A stretch of DNA of 64,000 nucleotides, taken from contig NZ_JAGINP010000020.1 in the NCBI RefSeq assembly GCF_017876155.1, forward strand, positions 62,001 to 126,000, given 5' to 3'. Below, in pieces: positions 34,488 to 41,615 of the stretch. This DNA comes from Azospirillum rugosum. GTDB taxonomy: Bacteria; Pseudomonadota; Alphaproteobacteria; Azospirillales; Azospirillaceae. How positions within the stretch are numbered: the first letter of the stretch is position 1; the number at the start of each line of letters is the position of its first letter. The notes under the pieces are model-generated. The model worked only from the letters and a program-made list of their open reading frames with translations. It did not search any database and had not been told where the DNA came from. The position numbers and the translations under genes were made by a program.

Positions 34488-35399
34488 ATGCGCGAACGAC
34501 CGAACACCTACGCGGGAATCCCGCTCGACCGCGCGGCCCTGCGCCGCAAGGACCAGGCTTGGCTGGCGGAGGCCTGGGCCTCGCCCGAGGCGCGGCTGCT
34601 GCCGCTCAGCCAATCGCGCAGCTTCGTCTGCGGCCCGGCCGAATCGACGCGGGCGGTCTTCCTGCCCTCCGGGGGTGATTGGGGGATCGAGCCGGTGTTC
34701 CTCGGCCTGCTCGACGGAAAGCCGCTCTTCGCCGTGGACGTCAGCGCGCTGGAGGCGCCGGACGAACACCCGGCCCTCACCGGGCTCGGCCGGTTCGAGG
34801 ATCTGCGCGCGGTCGGTCCCCTGATGGACGTGACGGAGGCCGGCCTCTGCGCCTACGCCCGCGGCATTCTCTGGTGGAACGCGCGGCACCGCTTCTGCGG
34901 GGTCTGCGGCTCCCCGGCGGCGAGCGCGGAGGGCGGGCATGTGCGCGTCTGCACCAACCCGGCCTGCGCCACCCACCATTTCCCGCGCACCGACCCTGCG
35001 GTGATCATGCTGGTGCACGACGGCGCCGGCCGCATGGTGCTGGGCCGCAACGCCCGCTTCCCGACCGGCATGCATTCGGTGCTGGCCGGCTTCGTCGAGC
35101 CGGGCGAAAGCCTGGAGGACACGGTGAAGCGCGAGGTGCTGGAGGAGGTCGGGCTGGTCGTCACCGACGTCCGCTACCATTCCTCGCAGCCCTGGCCCTT
35201 CCCGTCGTCCCTGATGCTGGGCTTCAGCGCGCGGGCGGTGACCTTCGACATCCAGACCGACCAGGACGAGTTGGAGACGGCCCGCTGGTTCGACCGCGCG
35301 TTCCTGCGCGACTTCACGCCCAGCGACGAGTTCCGCCTTGCCCGGCCGGACAGCATCGCCCGCCGCATGATCGACGAATGGATCGACGAGGAAGACTGA
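34488..35399 (+). CDS. nudC: NAD(+) diphosphatase / NADH pyrophosphatase NudC
   Basis: A 303-residue Nudix enzyme that splits NADH (and can remove NAD caps from RNA). Seen: a zinc ribbon (FCGVCGSP with CTNPACATHHFPR), the Nudix box from GFVEPGESLED to REVLEEVGL, and the NudC-specific SQPWPFPSSLM. ATG 34488 was chosen because homologous sequence starts there; no strong ribosome site is visible. It is divergent from hisN. Confidence 0.93.
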   Translation: MRERPNTYAGIPLDRAALRRKDQAWLAEAWASPEARLLPLSQSRSFVCGPAESTRAVFLPSGGDWGIEPVFLGLLDGKPLFAVDVSALEAPDEHPALTGLGRFEDLRAVGPLMDVTEAGLCAYARGILWWNARHRFCGVCGSPAASAEGGHVRVCTNPACATHHFPRTDPAVIMLVHDGAGRMVLGRNARFPTGMHSVLAGFVEPGESLEDTVKREVLEEVGLVVTDVRYHSSQPWPFPSSLMLGFSARAVTFDIQTDQDELETARWFDRAFLRDFTPSDEFRLARPDSIARRMIDEWIDEED

Positions 35400-35451
35400 C
35401 CGTCTATTCCCAAGTCGGTCGTTTGGGCCGGCTATCCTGGCTTGCGCGGGT

Positions 35452-35540
35452 TGCCATGACCCGCAGTCTTTGGTAGGGTCGTGGCATGCTGCATCGCAAC
35501 ACGCCGCCTTGACCCATTGCTCCTGAGGTCCCCGGGACCT
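35452..35540 (+). promoter_or_regulatory. Structured leader upstream of the SulP gene
   Basis: The 269-base gap before the transporter holds two inverted repeats: TGCCATGACCC / GGGTCGTGGCA (35452-35486, one G-T pair, 13-nt loop) and AGGTCCC / GGGACCT (35526-35540, one-base centre). The first may end nudC transcription. The second is 129 bases before the SulP start. No T-tract follows either. A structured 5' leader is possible; no known riboswitch was recognised. Confidence 0.35.
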
Positions 35541-35668
35541 TGAGCCCCCGTGCCCATCGTTGGCGCGGGGTTTGGCGTTTGATGCCGTTTCCTCATCCTT
35601 GCAGGCCATTCGCCGCGCCATCCGCGCGTGCACCGCCCTGTTCCCGCAGGGAAACTCCGAAAGAACCG

Positions 35669-37168
35669 ATGACCCTCGATTTGCACCGACTCCGCGCGGA
35701 GTGGTTCGGCAACGTGCGCGGCGACGTCCTCGCCGGGCTTGTCGTGGCCCTCGCCCTCATTCCCGAAGCCATCGCCTTTTCCATCATCGCGGGGGTGGAT
35801 CCCAAGGTCGGGCTCTACGCCTCCTTCTGCATCGCCGTAACCATCGCCATCGTCGGCGGCCGGCCCGGCATGATCTCGGCGGCCACCGGCGCCATGGCGC
35901 TGGTCATGGCCGATCTGGTGAAGGACCACGGGCTCGATTACCTGCTGGCCGCGACGCTGCTGACCGGCGTGATCCAGATCGCGCTGGGCACCTTGCGCCT
36001 CGGCCGCTACATGCGCTTCGTCTCCCGCTCGGTCATGACCGGCTTCGTCAACGCGCTGGCGATCCTGATTTTCTGGGCACAGACGCCGGAGCTGATCGGC
36101 GTGACCTGGCAGACCTACGCCATGGTGGCCGCCGGGCTGACGATCCTCGTCCTTTGGCCGCGCCTGACCAAAGCCGTCCCGGCGCCGCTGATCGCCATTG
36201 CCGCGCTGACCGCCGTGGCCGTGACCACCGGGGCCGACGTGCGCACGGTGGGCGATATGGGCAAGCTTCCGACCGAACTGCCCGCCTTCGGGCTGCCCGA
36301 CGTGCCGCTGACACTGGAGACCCTCTGGATCATCCTGCCGGTGTCGATCACGCTGAGCTTCGTCGGGCTTCTGGAGTCGCTGATGACCGCGGCCATCGTC
36401 GACGACATGACCGACACGCGCAGCGACAAGAACCGCGAGGCGCGCGGCCAGGGCATCGCCAACATCGTCGCCGGCCTGTTCGGCGGCATGGCCGGTTGCG
36501 CCATGATCGGCCAGTCCGTGATCAACGTGACGTCCGGTGGACGGGGGCGCCTGTCGGCCTTCGTCGCCGGCAGCGTCCTTCTGGTGCTGGTGGTCGCGCT
36601 GCAAGGCTGGCTGGTGCGCATCCCCATGGCGGCGCTGGTCGCGGTGATGATCATGGTGTCGGTCAACACCTTCGACTGGAACTCCCTGCGCCGGATCCGC
36701 ACGGTCCCGTTCGGTTCCACCATCGTGATGCTGGTGACCACGGCGACCATCGTGGCGACCCACGACCTGTCGAAGGGCGTGTTCGTTGGCGTCCTGCTGA
36801 GCGCGGTCTTCTTCGTCCGCAAGATCGCCCGGCACGTCGGCGTGCGGGTGGAGGCGAGCGCGGATGGTCGGCAGCGCACCTACCGCGCCCATGGGCAGGT
36901 CTTTTTCGCCTCGGCCGACCGGTTCGTCCGGTCCTTCGACATCCGGCCTGCCGACGGCGGCGAGCGGATGGAGCGCGTGGTCATCGACCTGACGGGCGCC
37001 CATTTCTGGGACCTGACGGCCGTCGCGGCCATCGACAAGGTGGTGATGCGCCTGCGCCGGACCGGCGCGGACGTCCAGGTGATCGGCCTGAACGAGGCCA
37101 GCGCCACCCTGGTCGATCGCCTCGGCCGCTTCGACAAGGCGGAACCGGCCGCCGATTTCGGCCACTGA
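35669..37168 (+). CDS. SulP family anion transporter with STAS domain
   Basis: A 499-residue inner-membrane transporter. Residues ~15-385 contain 10-12 membrane segments with SulP landmarks (EWFGNVRGDVLAGLVVALALIPEAIAFS, GPR-like GGRPGMISAATGAMALV). A C-terminal STAS domain starts near residue 405 (QVFFASADRFVRSFD, VVIDLTGAHFWDLTAVAAIDKVV). Family members carry sulfate, bicarbonate, C4-acids or other anions; the sequence does not fix the substrate. The short open frame before ATG 35669 is not conserved-looking. The ribosome site is weak (AAAGAA). Confidence 0.9.
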   Translation: MTLDLHRLRAEWFGNVRGDVLAGLVVALALIPEAIAFSIIAGVDPKVGLYASFCIAVTIAIVGGRPGMISAATGAMALVMADLVKDHGLDYLLAATLLTGVIQIALGTLRLGRYMRFVSRSVMTGFVNALAILIFWAQTPELIGVTWQTYAMVAAGLTILVLWPRLTKAVPAPLIAIAALTAVAVTTGADVRTVGDMGKLPTELPAFGLPDVPLTLETLWIILPVSITLSFVGLLESLMTAAIVDDMTDTRSDKNREARGQGIANIVAGLFGGMAGCAMIGQSVINVTSGGRGRLSAFVAGSVLLVLVVALQGWLVRIPMAALVAVMIMVSVNTFDWNSLRRIRTVPFGSTIVMLVTTATIVATHDLSKGVFVGVLLSAVFFVRKIARHVGVRVEASADGRQRTYRAHGQVFFASADRFVRSFDIRPADGGERMERVVIDLTGAHFWDLTAVAAIDKVVMRLRRTGADVQVIGLNEASATLVDRLGRFDKAEPAADFGH

Positions 37169-37176
37169 CCCAAAGG

Positions 37177-37205
37177 AAAGGGGCGGCACGGTGGCCGCCC
37201 CTTTT
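37177..37205. terminator. Bidirectional terminator between SulP gene and pheA
   Basis: The 11-bp stem AAAGGGGCGGC / GCCGCCCCTTT with a 6-nt loop ends in TTTTCC on the plus strand and has AAAGG/CCTTT flanks on the other. It lies between two convergent genes, 8 bases after the SulP stop. Confidence 0.85.
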
Positions 37206-37227
37206 CCTCGATCCGTTTTCCCGGCGC

Positions 37228-38106
37228 TCAGTCCTCGCCGACCCGCTGGCTTTCCTGGTAGCGGAAGGGGTTGGCGGGGTAGACGCCCAGGATCTTCACC
37301 TCGCGGGCGAAGAAGTCCAGCTCCTCCAGCGCCAGCCGCAGCGACCTCTCGTCGGGGTGTCCCTCGACGTCGGCGTAGAACTGGGTCTGGGTGAAGCGCC
37401 CGCCGACCATGTAGCTTTCCAGCTTGGTCATGTTGATGCCGTTGGTGGCGAAGCCGCCCATCGCCTTGTACAGCGCGGCCGGCACGCTGCGGACGCGGAA
37501 GACGAAGGTGGTGATCGTCTTGCCCCCATTTTCGCCATGCCCGACCGGCGGCAGCTTCGGCTCGCGGGCCAGGATCAGGAAACGGGTTGTGTTGTGCTCC
37601 GCGTCCTCGATGCTGCCCTTCAGGATGTCGAGGCCGTAGATCTCCGCGGCGAGCGACGAGGCGATGGCCGCGTGCTGCGGGTCGTTCAGCTTGGCGATCT
37701 CCGCCGCGGCCCCGGCCGTGTCGGCGTGGTTGATGGCCTGGAGCCCCAGCTCCCGCGTCATCTTCCGGCACTGGGACAGCGCCTGGATGTGGCTGCGCAC
37801 CGTCTTCAGCCCGGCCAGCGTGGCCCCCTTCGGGGCCAGCAGCTGGTGGTTCACGCGCTGGAAATGCTCGCCGATGATGTGCAGGCCGCCTTCGGGCAGC
37901 AGGTGGTGGTTGTCCGCCACGCGGCCGGCGACGGAGTTCTCCACCGGGATCATGGCCAGTTCGGCGCGCCCCTCGCGCACGGCGGCGAAGGCGTCCTCGA
38001 ACGTGGCGCAGGGCAGGGTGGTCATGTCCGGAAAGACCGTCCGGCAGGACAGGTCCGAATAGGCGCCGGGGAAGCCCTGGAAGGCGATCACGTTCGAGGT
38101 CGGCAT
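37228..38106 (-). CDS. pheA: Prephenate dehydratase
   Basis: A 292-residue enzyme of phenylalanine synthesis, converting prephenate to phenylpyruvate. Catalytic part: IAFQGFPGAYSDLSC, AMIPVENSVAGRVADNHHLL, and NTTRFLIL with the key Thr-Arg-Phe. The C-terminal ACT domain (TTFVFRVRSVPAALYKAMGGFATNGINMTKLESYM) binds phenylalanine for feedback control. There is no chorismate mutase domain. It starts 12 bases after the kdsB stop, so the two are one operon. Confidence 0.93.
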   Translation of the reverse strand: MPTSNVIAFQGFPGAYSDLSCRTVFPDMTTLPCATFEDAFAAVREGRAELAMIPVENSVAGRVADNHHLLPEGGLHIIGEHFQRVNHQLLAPKGATLAGLKTVRSHIQALSQCRKMTRELGLQAINHADTAGAAAEIAKLNDPQHAAIASSLAAEIYGLDILKGSIEDAEHNTTRFLILAREPKLPPVGHGENGGKTITTFVFRVRSVPAALYKAMGGFATNGINMTKLESYMVGGRFTQTQFYADVEGHPDERSLRLALEELDFFAREVKILGVYPANPFRYQESQRVGED

Positions 38107-38118
38107 GGGCTGGTCTTT

Positions 38119-38901
38119 TTAAAGAGGGGAGCGTTTCGCCAGGATCGCGCGGGCGCGTTCCAGGTCCGCGGGAGTATCGACGCCGAGCGGAACCGCGTCA
38201 ACGACGGCGGCGTCGATTCGCATGCCGAAGGCCAGCGCGCGCAGCTGCTCCAGCCGTTCCCGCTGCTCCAGGGCGGAGGGCGGCAGGCGGACGTAGCGCT
38301 CCAGCGCGGCGCGGCGGTAGGCGTACAGCCCGATGTGATGGAACAGCGGCCCGTCGCCCCAGGGGGCGGTGGCGCGGGTGAAGTACAGCGCCCGGCCGCG
38401 CTTCGCGCCGGGGGGCAGCTCCAGAACGGCCTTCACCACGTTGGGATCGGTCCGCTCCTCCTCCCGCGTGATCTCCACGACCAGCGTGGCGATGTCCACC
38501 TGCGGGTCGGACAGCGGCGCGAAGGCGGCCCGCACGGTCGCGGGCTCGATGGTCGGCAGGTCGCCCTGCACGTTGACCACCGCGTCGAACTTGCCCTCGG
38601 GGTCGAGCAGGCTGACCGCCTCGAAGATGCGGTCGGAGCCCGAGGGGTGGTCCGGCCGGGTCAGCACGGCGGTGCCGCCGGCGGCCTCCACGGCCTTGGC
38701 GATCTCCGGCTCGGCGCAGGCGACGACCACGGGGCCGATCTCCGCCTCCACGGCGCGGCGCCAGACCTGCACGATCATCGGCGCGCCGGCGATGTCCGCC
38801 AGCGGCTTGCCGGGCAGGCGGGTGGACGCCATGCGGGCCGGGATGACCACGATGGGGTTGGAGGGCGGCGGGCTGCCGTTGCTCATGGGGCCGGTGCTCA
38901 T
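38119..38901 (-). CDS. kdsB: 3-deoxy-manno-octulosonate cytidylyltransferase (KdsB)
   Basis: A ~260-residue enzyme that activates Kdo with CTP for lipopolysaccharide core synthesis. Seen: IVVIPARMASTRLPGKPLADIAGAPMI, VVVACAEPEIAKAV, TRPDHPSGSDRIFEA, VVNVQGDLP, and GLYAYRRAALERYVRLPPSALEQRERLEQLRALAFG. Two possible starts, ATG 38901 and ATG 38886 (MSNGS); neither has a strong ribosome site. It is upstream of pheA and divergent from the cytochrome c gene. Confidence 0.92.
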   Translation of the reverse strand: MSTGPMSNGSPPPSNPIVVIPARMASTRLPGKPLADIAGAPMIVQVWRRAVEAEIGPVVVACAEPEIAKAVEAAGGTAVLTRPDHPSGSDRIFEAVSLLDPEGKFDAVVNVQGDLPTIEPATVRAAFAPLSDPQVDIATLVVEITREEERTDPNVVKAVLELPPGAKRGRALYFTRATAPWGDGPLFHHIGLYAYRRAALERYVRLPPSALEQRERLEQLRALAFGMRIDAAVVDAVPLGVDTPADLERARAILAKRSPL

Positions 38902-39120
38902 CGGACAGGAACCCGTATCACGTCTCTGGGTGGCGCGGGTGAACCATGGATCCCACTTTTCGTCAAGCGTCGTGGTACCAACATTCCTGTGGCATGCAGG
39001 ATGGCGATGCGCGGCGCGGGGCGGTGACAACCCGTCGCGGTCAGGCTATCGTTGCCGAGGAAGCGCCACCGGCCAGGGCGGTCAAACCGCGGGGCACAAA
39101 CCAAAAAGGGATCGAGACGT

Positions 39121-39663
39121 ATGAGCATGGAGTGGAACAAGATCTTCGGCGCCGTGCTGCTGGCGGGGCTGATCGCCATGTTGACCGGTTTCATGTCGGA
39201 AGTCCTGGTGCACCCGAAGACGCCGGAGAAGGCCGCCTACGTCATCGCGGTTCCGGAAGGCAAGGGTGCCGACACCAAGGGCGGCGGCGGCGCGCCGGCC
39301 GGCCCGGGGGACATCGCTCCGCTGCTCGCCAAGGCCGATCCCGCCGCCGGCCAGACCGCGGCCAAGGCCTGCGCCTCCTGCCACAGCTTCGACAAGGGGG
39401 GAGCGTCCAAGGTCGGCCCGAACCTGTACGGCATCGTCGGGGCCAAGCACGGCCACATGGAAGGCTTCGCCTATTCCGACGCCATCAAGGGCCACGCCGG
39501 CAACTGGGACTATGCGGAGCTGAACAAGTTCCTCTACGACCCGAAGGGCTACGCGCCGGGCACCAAGATGACTTTCGCCGGCGTGAAGAAGGACCAGGAG
39601 CGCGCGAACATCATCGCCTATCTCCGCTCCCTGTCCGACAGCCCGGCCCCGCTGCCGCAGTAA
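39121..39663 (+). CDS. Membrane-anchored cytochrome c (CycM/c552 type)
   Basis: A 180-residue c-type cytochrome. An uncleaved N-terminal membrane anchor (IFGAVLLAGLIAMLTGFMSEVLV), a Gly/Ala-rich linker, then a class I cytochrome domain: haem motif CASCH, KVGPNLYGIVGAKHG, and the axial Met in PGTKMTFAG. It carries electrons between the bc1 complex and terminal oxidases at the outer face of the inner membrane. ATG 39121 is used; an earlier frame start would lengthen the cytosolic end with basic residues. A strong terminator follows. Confidence 0.93.
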   Translation: MSMEWNKIFGAVLLAGLIAMLTGFMSEVLVHPKTPEKAAYVIAVPEGKGADTKGGGGAPAGPGDIAPLLAKADPAAGQTAAKACASCHSFDKGGASKVGPNLYGIVGAKHGHMEGFAYSDAIKGHAGNWDYAELNKFLYDPKGYAPGTKMTFAGVKKDQERANIIAYLRSLSDSPAPLPQ

Positions 39664-39677
39664 CCGTCTCTTTCAGG

Positions 39678-39716
39678 AAAAGCCCCTCTTCCAGGCGGAG
39701 GAGGGGCTTTTTCTTT
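39678..39716 (+). terminator. Terminator after cytochrome c gene
   Basis: The 11-bp stem AAAAGCCCCTC / GAGGGGCTTTT is followed by T-rich TTCTTT, 14 bases after the stop. It can also work on the minus strand for the convergent DJ-1/PfpI gene. Confidence 0.9.
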
Positions 39717-39730
39717 GTGCGGCTGCCGGC

Positions 39731-40333
39731 TTATCCGTCGATGTACGGCCCGATGGCCGCCATCGCCCGCGCCGCGTAGTCGTCCTTCTCGCCCACCGGC
39801 GCGACATAGTGCAGGATCGATTCGGCCTCCGCGGGGCTGGCGCGGCGGGCGATGGCCCAGCCTGCCAGGTAATGCGACGCCAGGCAGCCGCCGGCGGTCG
39901 CAATGTTTCCCACCGCGTGGAAGGGCCGTTCCAGCACTGTGATGCCGGCCTCCACCGCCCAGGGCTTGGTGACGGTGTCGGTGCAGGCCGGCACACCCTC
40001 CAGAAGCCCCAGCGCTTTCAGGATCAGCGCGCCGCTGCACTGCGCCCCGATCAACTGCCGGCCCGGGTCGAGCCGCAACTCGTCGAGGATCGCCGCGTCC
40101 TTGGCGATGTCGCGCGTCCGCACGCCGCTGCCGACCAGCACGAAGTCGGCCTCCCGCGCGAAGGACAGGGGCTGCTGCCGCTCCACCCGCACCCCGTTCA
40201 TGGAGGTGACGACCGGCGTGGGGCTGGTGATCTCGGCGCTCCAGCCCGGCCGCTTCACGCGGTTCAGAATGGCCGATGCGATGAAGGAATCGAGTTCGTT
40301 GAACCCGTCGAAGGTCAGGACGGCGGTGCGCAT
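39731..40333 (-). CDS. DJ-1/PfpI family protein
   Basis: A 200-residue glutamine-amidotransferase-like protein. The start MRTAVLTFDGFNELDSFIASAIL and the nucleophile elbow IGAQCSGALILKALGLL with Cys are typical of the DJ-1/PfpI/isonitrile-hydratase group. There is no DNA-binding domain as in the GATase1-AraC fusions. The substrate is unknown. A palindromic repeat and recR lie upstream in the opposite orientation of its start. Confidence 0.82.
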   Translation of the reverse strand: MRTAVLTFDGFNELDSFIASAILNRVKRPGWSAEITSPTPVVTSMNGVRVERQQPLSFAREADFVLVGSGVRTRDIAKDAAILDELRLDPGRQLIGAQCSGALILKALGLLEGVPACTDTVTKPWAVEAGITVLERPFHAVGNIATAGGCLASHYLAGWAIARRASPAEAESILHYVAPVGEKDDYAARAMAAIGPYIDG

Positions 40334-40401
40334 GGGAAGCCCGTACGTGGTTTGCCCCGATTATGGGATCACGCGCGGTCCCAGGAAAAACCCTAAAGTG
40401 G

Positions 40402-40488
40402 CGTAGGTTGGGTGGAGGCGCAGCCGTAACCCAACATTGTTCGCTCCGCGGCGCGTGTTGGGTTGCGCTGCGCTGCACCCAACCTACG
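40402..40488. repeat. Dispersed palindromic repeat, copy 2
   Basis: Outer arms CGTAGGTTGGGTGGAG and GCACCCAACCTACG, inner arms AACCCAACA and TGTTGGGTT. It ends nine bases after the stop of recR (minus strand), where it may act as a transcript end. One of four related copies. Confidence 0.9.
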
Positions 40489-40496
40489 GAGCGCCC

Positions 40497-41090
40497 TTAT
40501 AGGGGGCGCCGTGCCTTCAGCGCGGCGGTCAGGGTGCCGTCGTCGAGGTAGTCAAGCTCGCCGCCGACCGGCACGCCGTGGGCGAGGCGGGACACGGAGA
40601 CGCCGCTGCCGGCCAGCCGGTCGGTCACCACATGGGCGGTGGTCTGGCCGTCGACGGTCGCGTTCAGCGCCAGGATGACCTCCGTCACCGCCGGGTCCTT
40701 GGCGCGTTCCACCAGAGAGGGGATGTTCAGATCGTCCGGACCGACGCCCTGCAACGCCGACAGCGTGCCGCCCAGCACGTGGTAGGTGCCGCGGAAGGCC
40801 CGCGTGCGCTCCAGTGCCCACAGGTCGCCGGCGTCCTCGACCACGCAGATCACCGCGCGGTCGCGCGAATGGTCGGAGCAGACGGAGCAGGGATCGCGGC
40901 TGTCCAGGTTGCCGCAGACCGAGCAGTTGCGAATCGACTCCGCGGCGAGGGCCATCGACTCCGACAGTGGCACGAGCAGAGTGTCGCGCCGCTTCATCAG
41001 GTGCAGCGCCGCCCGCCGCGCCGACCGTGGCCCCAGCCCAGGCAGCTTGGACAGGAGCTGGATCAGGCGCTCGATTTCAGGTCCGATCAT
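40497..41090 (-). CDS. recR: Recombination protein RecR
   Basis: A 197-residue protein of the RecFOR gap-repair pathway, which helps load RecA. Seen: helix-hairpin-helix LSKLPGLGPRSARRAALHL, the C4 zinc finger NCSVCGNLDSRDPCSVC, and a Toprim domain (ICVVEDAGDLWALERT, TEVILALNATVDGQTTA). ATG 41090 follows AAGAAG. It belongs to the dnaX-ybaB-recR group seen in many bacteria, with a 198-base repeat-containing gap after ybaB. Confidence 0.94.
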   Translation of the reverse strand: MIGPEIERLIQLLSKLPGLGPRSARRAALHLMKRRDTLLVPLSESMALAAESIRNCSVCGNLDSRDPCSVCSDHSRDRAVICVVEDAGDLWALERTRAFRGTYHVLGGTLSALQGVGPDDLNIPSLVERAKDPAVTEVILALNATVDGQTTAHVVTDRLAGSGVSVSRLAHGVPVGGELDYLDDGTLTAALKARRPL

Positions 41091-41166
41091 GAAGTCTTCT
41101 TGCGGCAATCACCGCGTGGTTTGCAGACGCCGATGGGCTGGACGCAACCGTCAGGCCCACCAGTGC

Positions 41167-41237
41167 TTATCTGTGTTCATCTGTGGACAATTGCAACCGC
41201 GCAATGCTGAGTATTATCCACAGATGGACACAGATAA
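41167..41237. repeat. Inverted repeat with 21-base arms between ybaB and recR
   Basis: TTATCTGTGTTCATCTGTGGA-type sequence at 41167-41187 is repeated in inverse at 41217-41237 with one mismatch. Partial further copies (ACACAGATGG, TTATCCGTG) follow up to 41270. These ATCTGTG/CACAGAT words are known from repeats in many unrelated bacteria. It probably stabilises or ends the dnaX-ybaB transcript. Confidence 0.8.
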
Positions 41238-41288
41238 ACACAGATGGTTGTCCGTGCTTATCCGTGTCGAGACGAAATCGGCCGTGGC

Positions 41289-41612
41289 TTAGAACGGCAG
41301 CTTCATGCCCGGCGGCAGCTTCAGGCCGCCCATCAGCTTCTGCGTCTCTTCGGCGACGTGCTGCTCGACCTTGGCCTTGGCGTCGTTGAAGGCGGCGATG
41401 ATCAGGTCTTCCAGGACCTCGACGTCCTCCGGATCGACGATGGACTTGTCGAGCTTGATCTTCTTCATCTCGCCCTTGCCATTGACGGTGACGTTGACCA
41501 TGCCGGCGCCCGACTGGCCCGTCACCTCGACCTCGCCCAGGCGGGACTGCATCTCCTGCATCTTGGACTGCATCTGCTGGGCCTGCTTCATCATCTGGCC
41601 AAGGTTCTTCAT
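41289..41612 (-). CDS. ybaB: YbaB/EbfC nucleoid-associated protein
   Basis: A 107-residue DNA-binding protein starting MKNLGQMMKQAQQMQSKMQEMQ, followed by the conserved VTVNGKGEMKKIKLD and LEDLIIAAFNDAKAKVE. It binds DNA as a dimer and affects nucleoid structure. It lies three bases after the dnaX stop, a conserved arrangement. Confidence 0.94.
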   Translation of the reverse strand: MKNLGQMMKQAQQMQSKMQEMQSRLGEVEVTGQSGAGMVNVTVNGKGEMKKIKLDKSIVDPEDVEVLEDLIIAAFNDAKAKVEQHVAEETQKLMGGLKLPPGMKLPF

Positions 41613-41615
41613 GGG

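Noticed and set aside
35560..39027. A 1155-codon open frame on the plus strand
   Set aside because: It runs across the SulP gene in another frame and antisense through pheA and kdsB. Composition is Arg/Gly/Ala/His-rich as expected from the off-frame of GC-rich genes.
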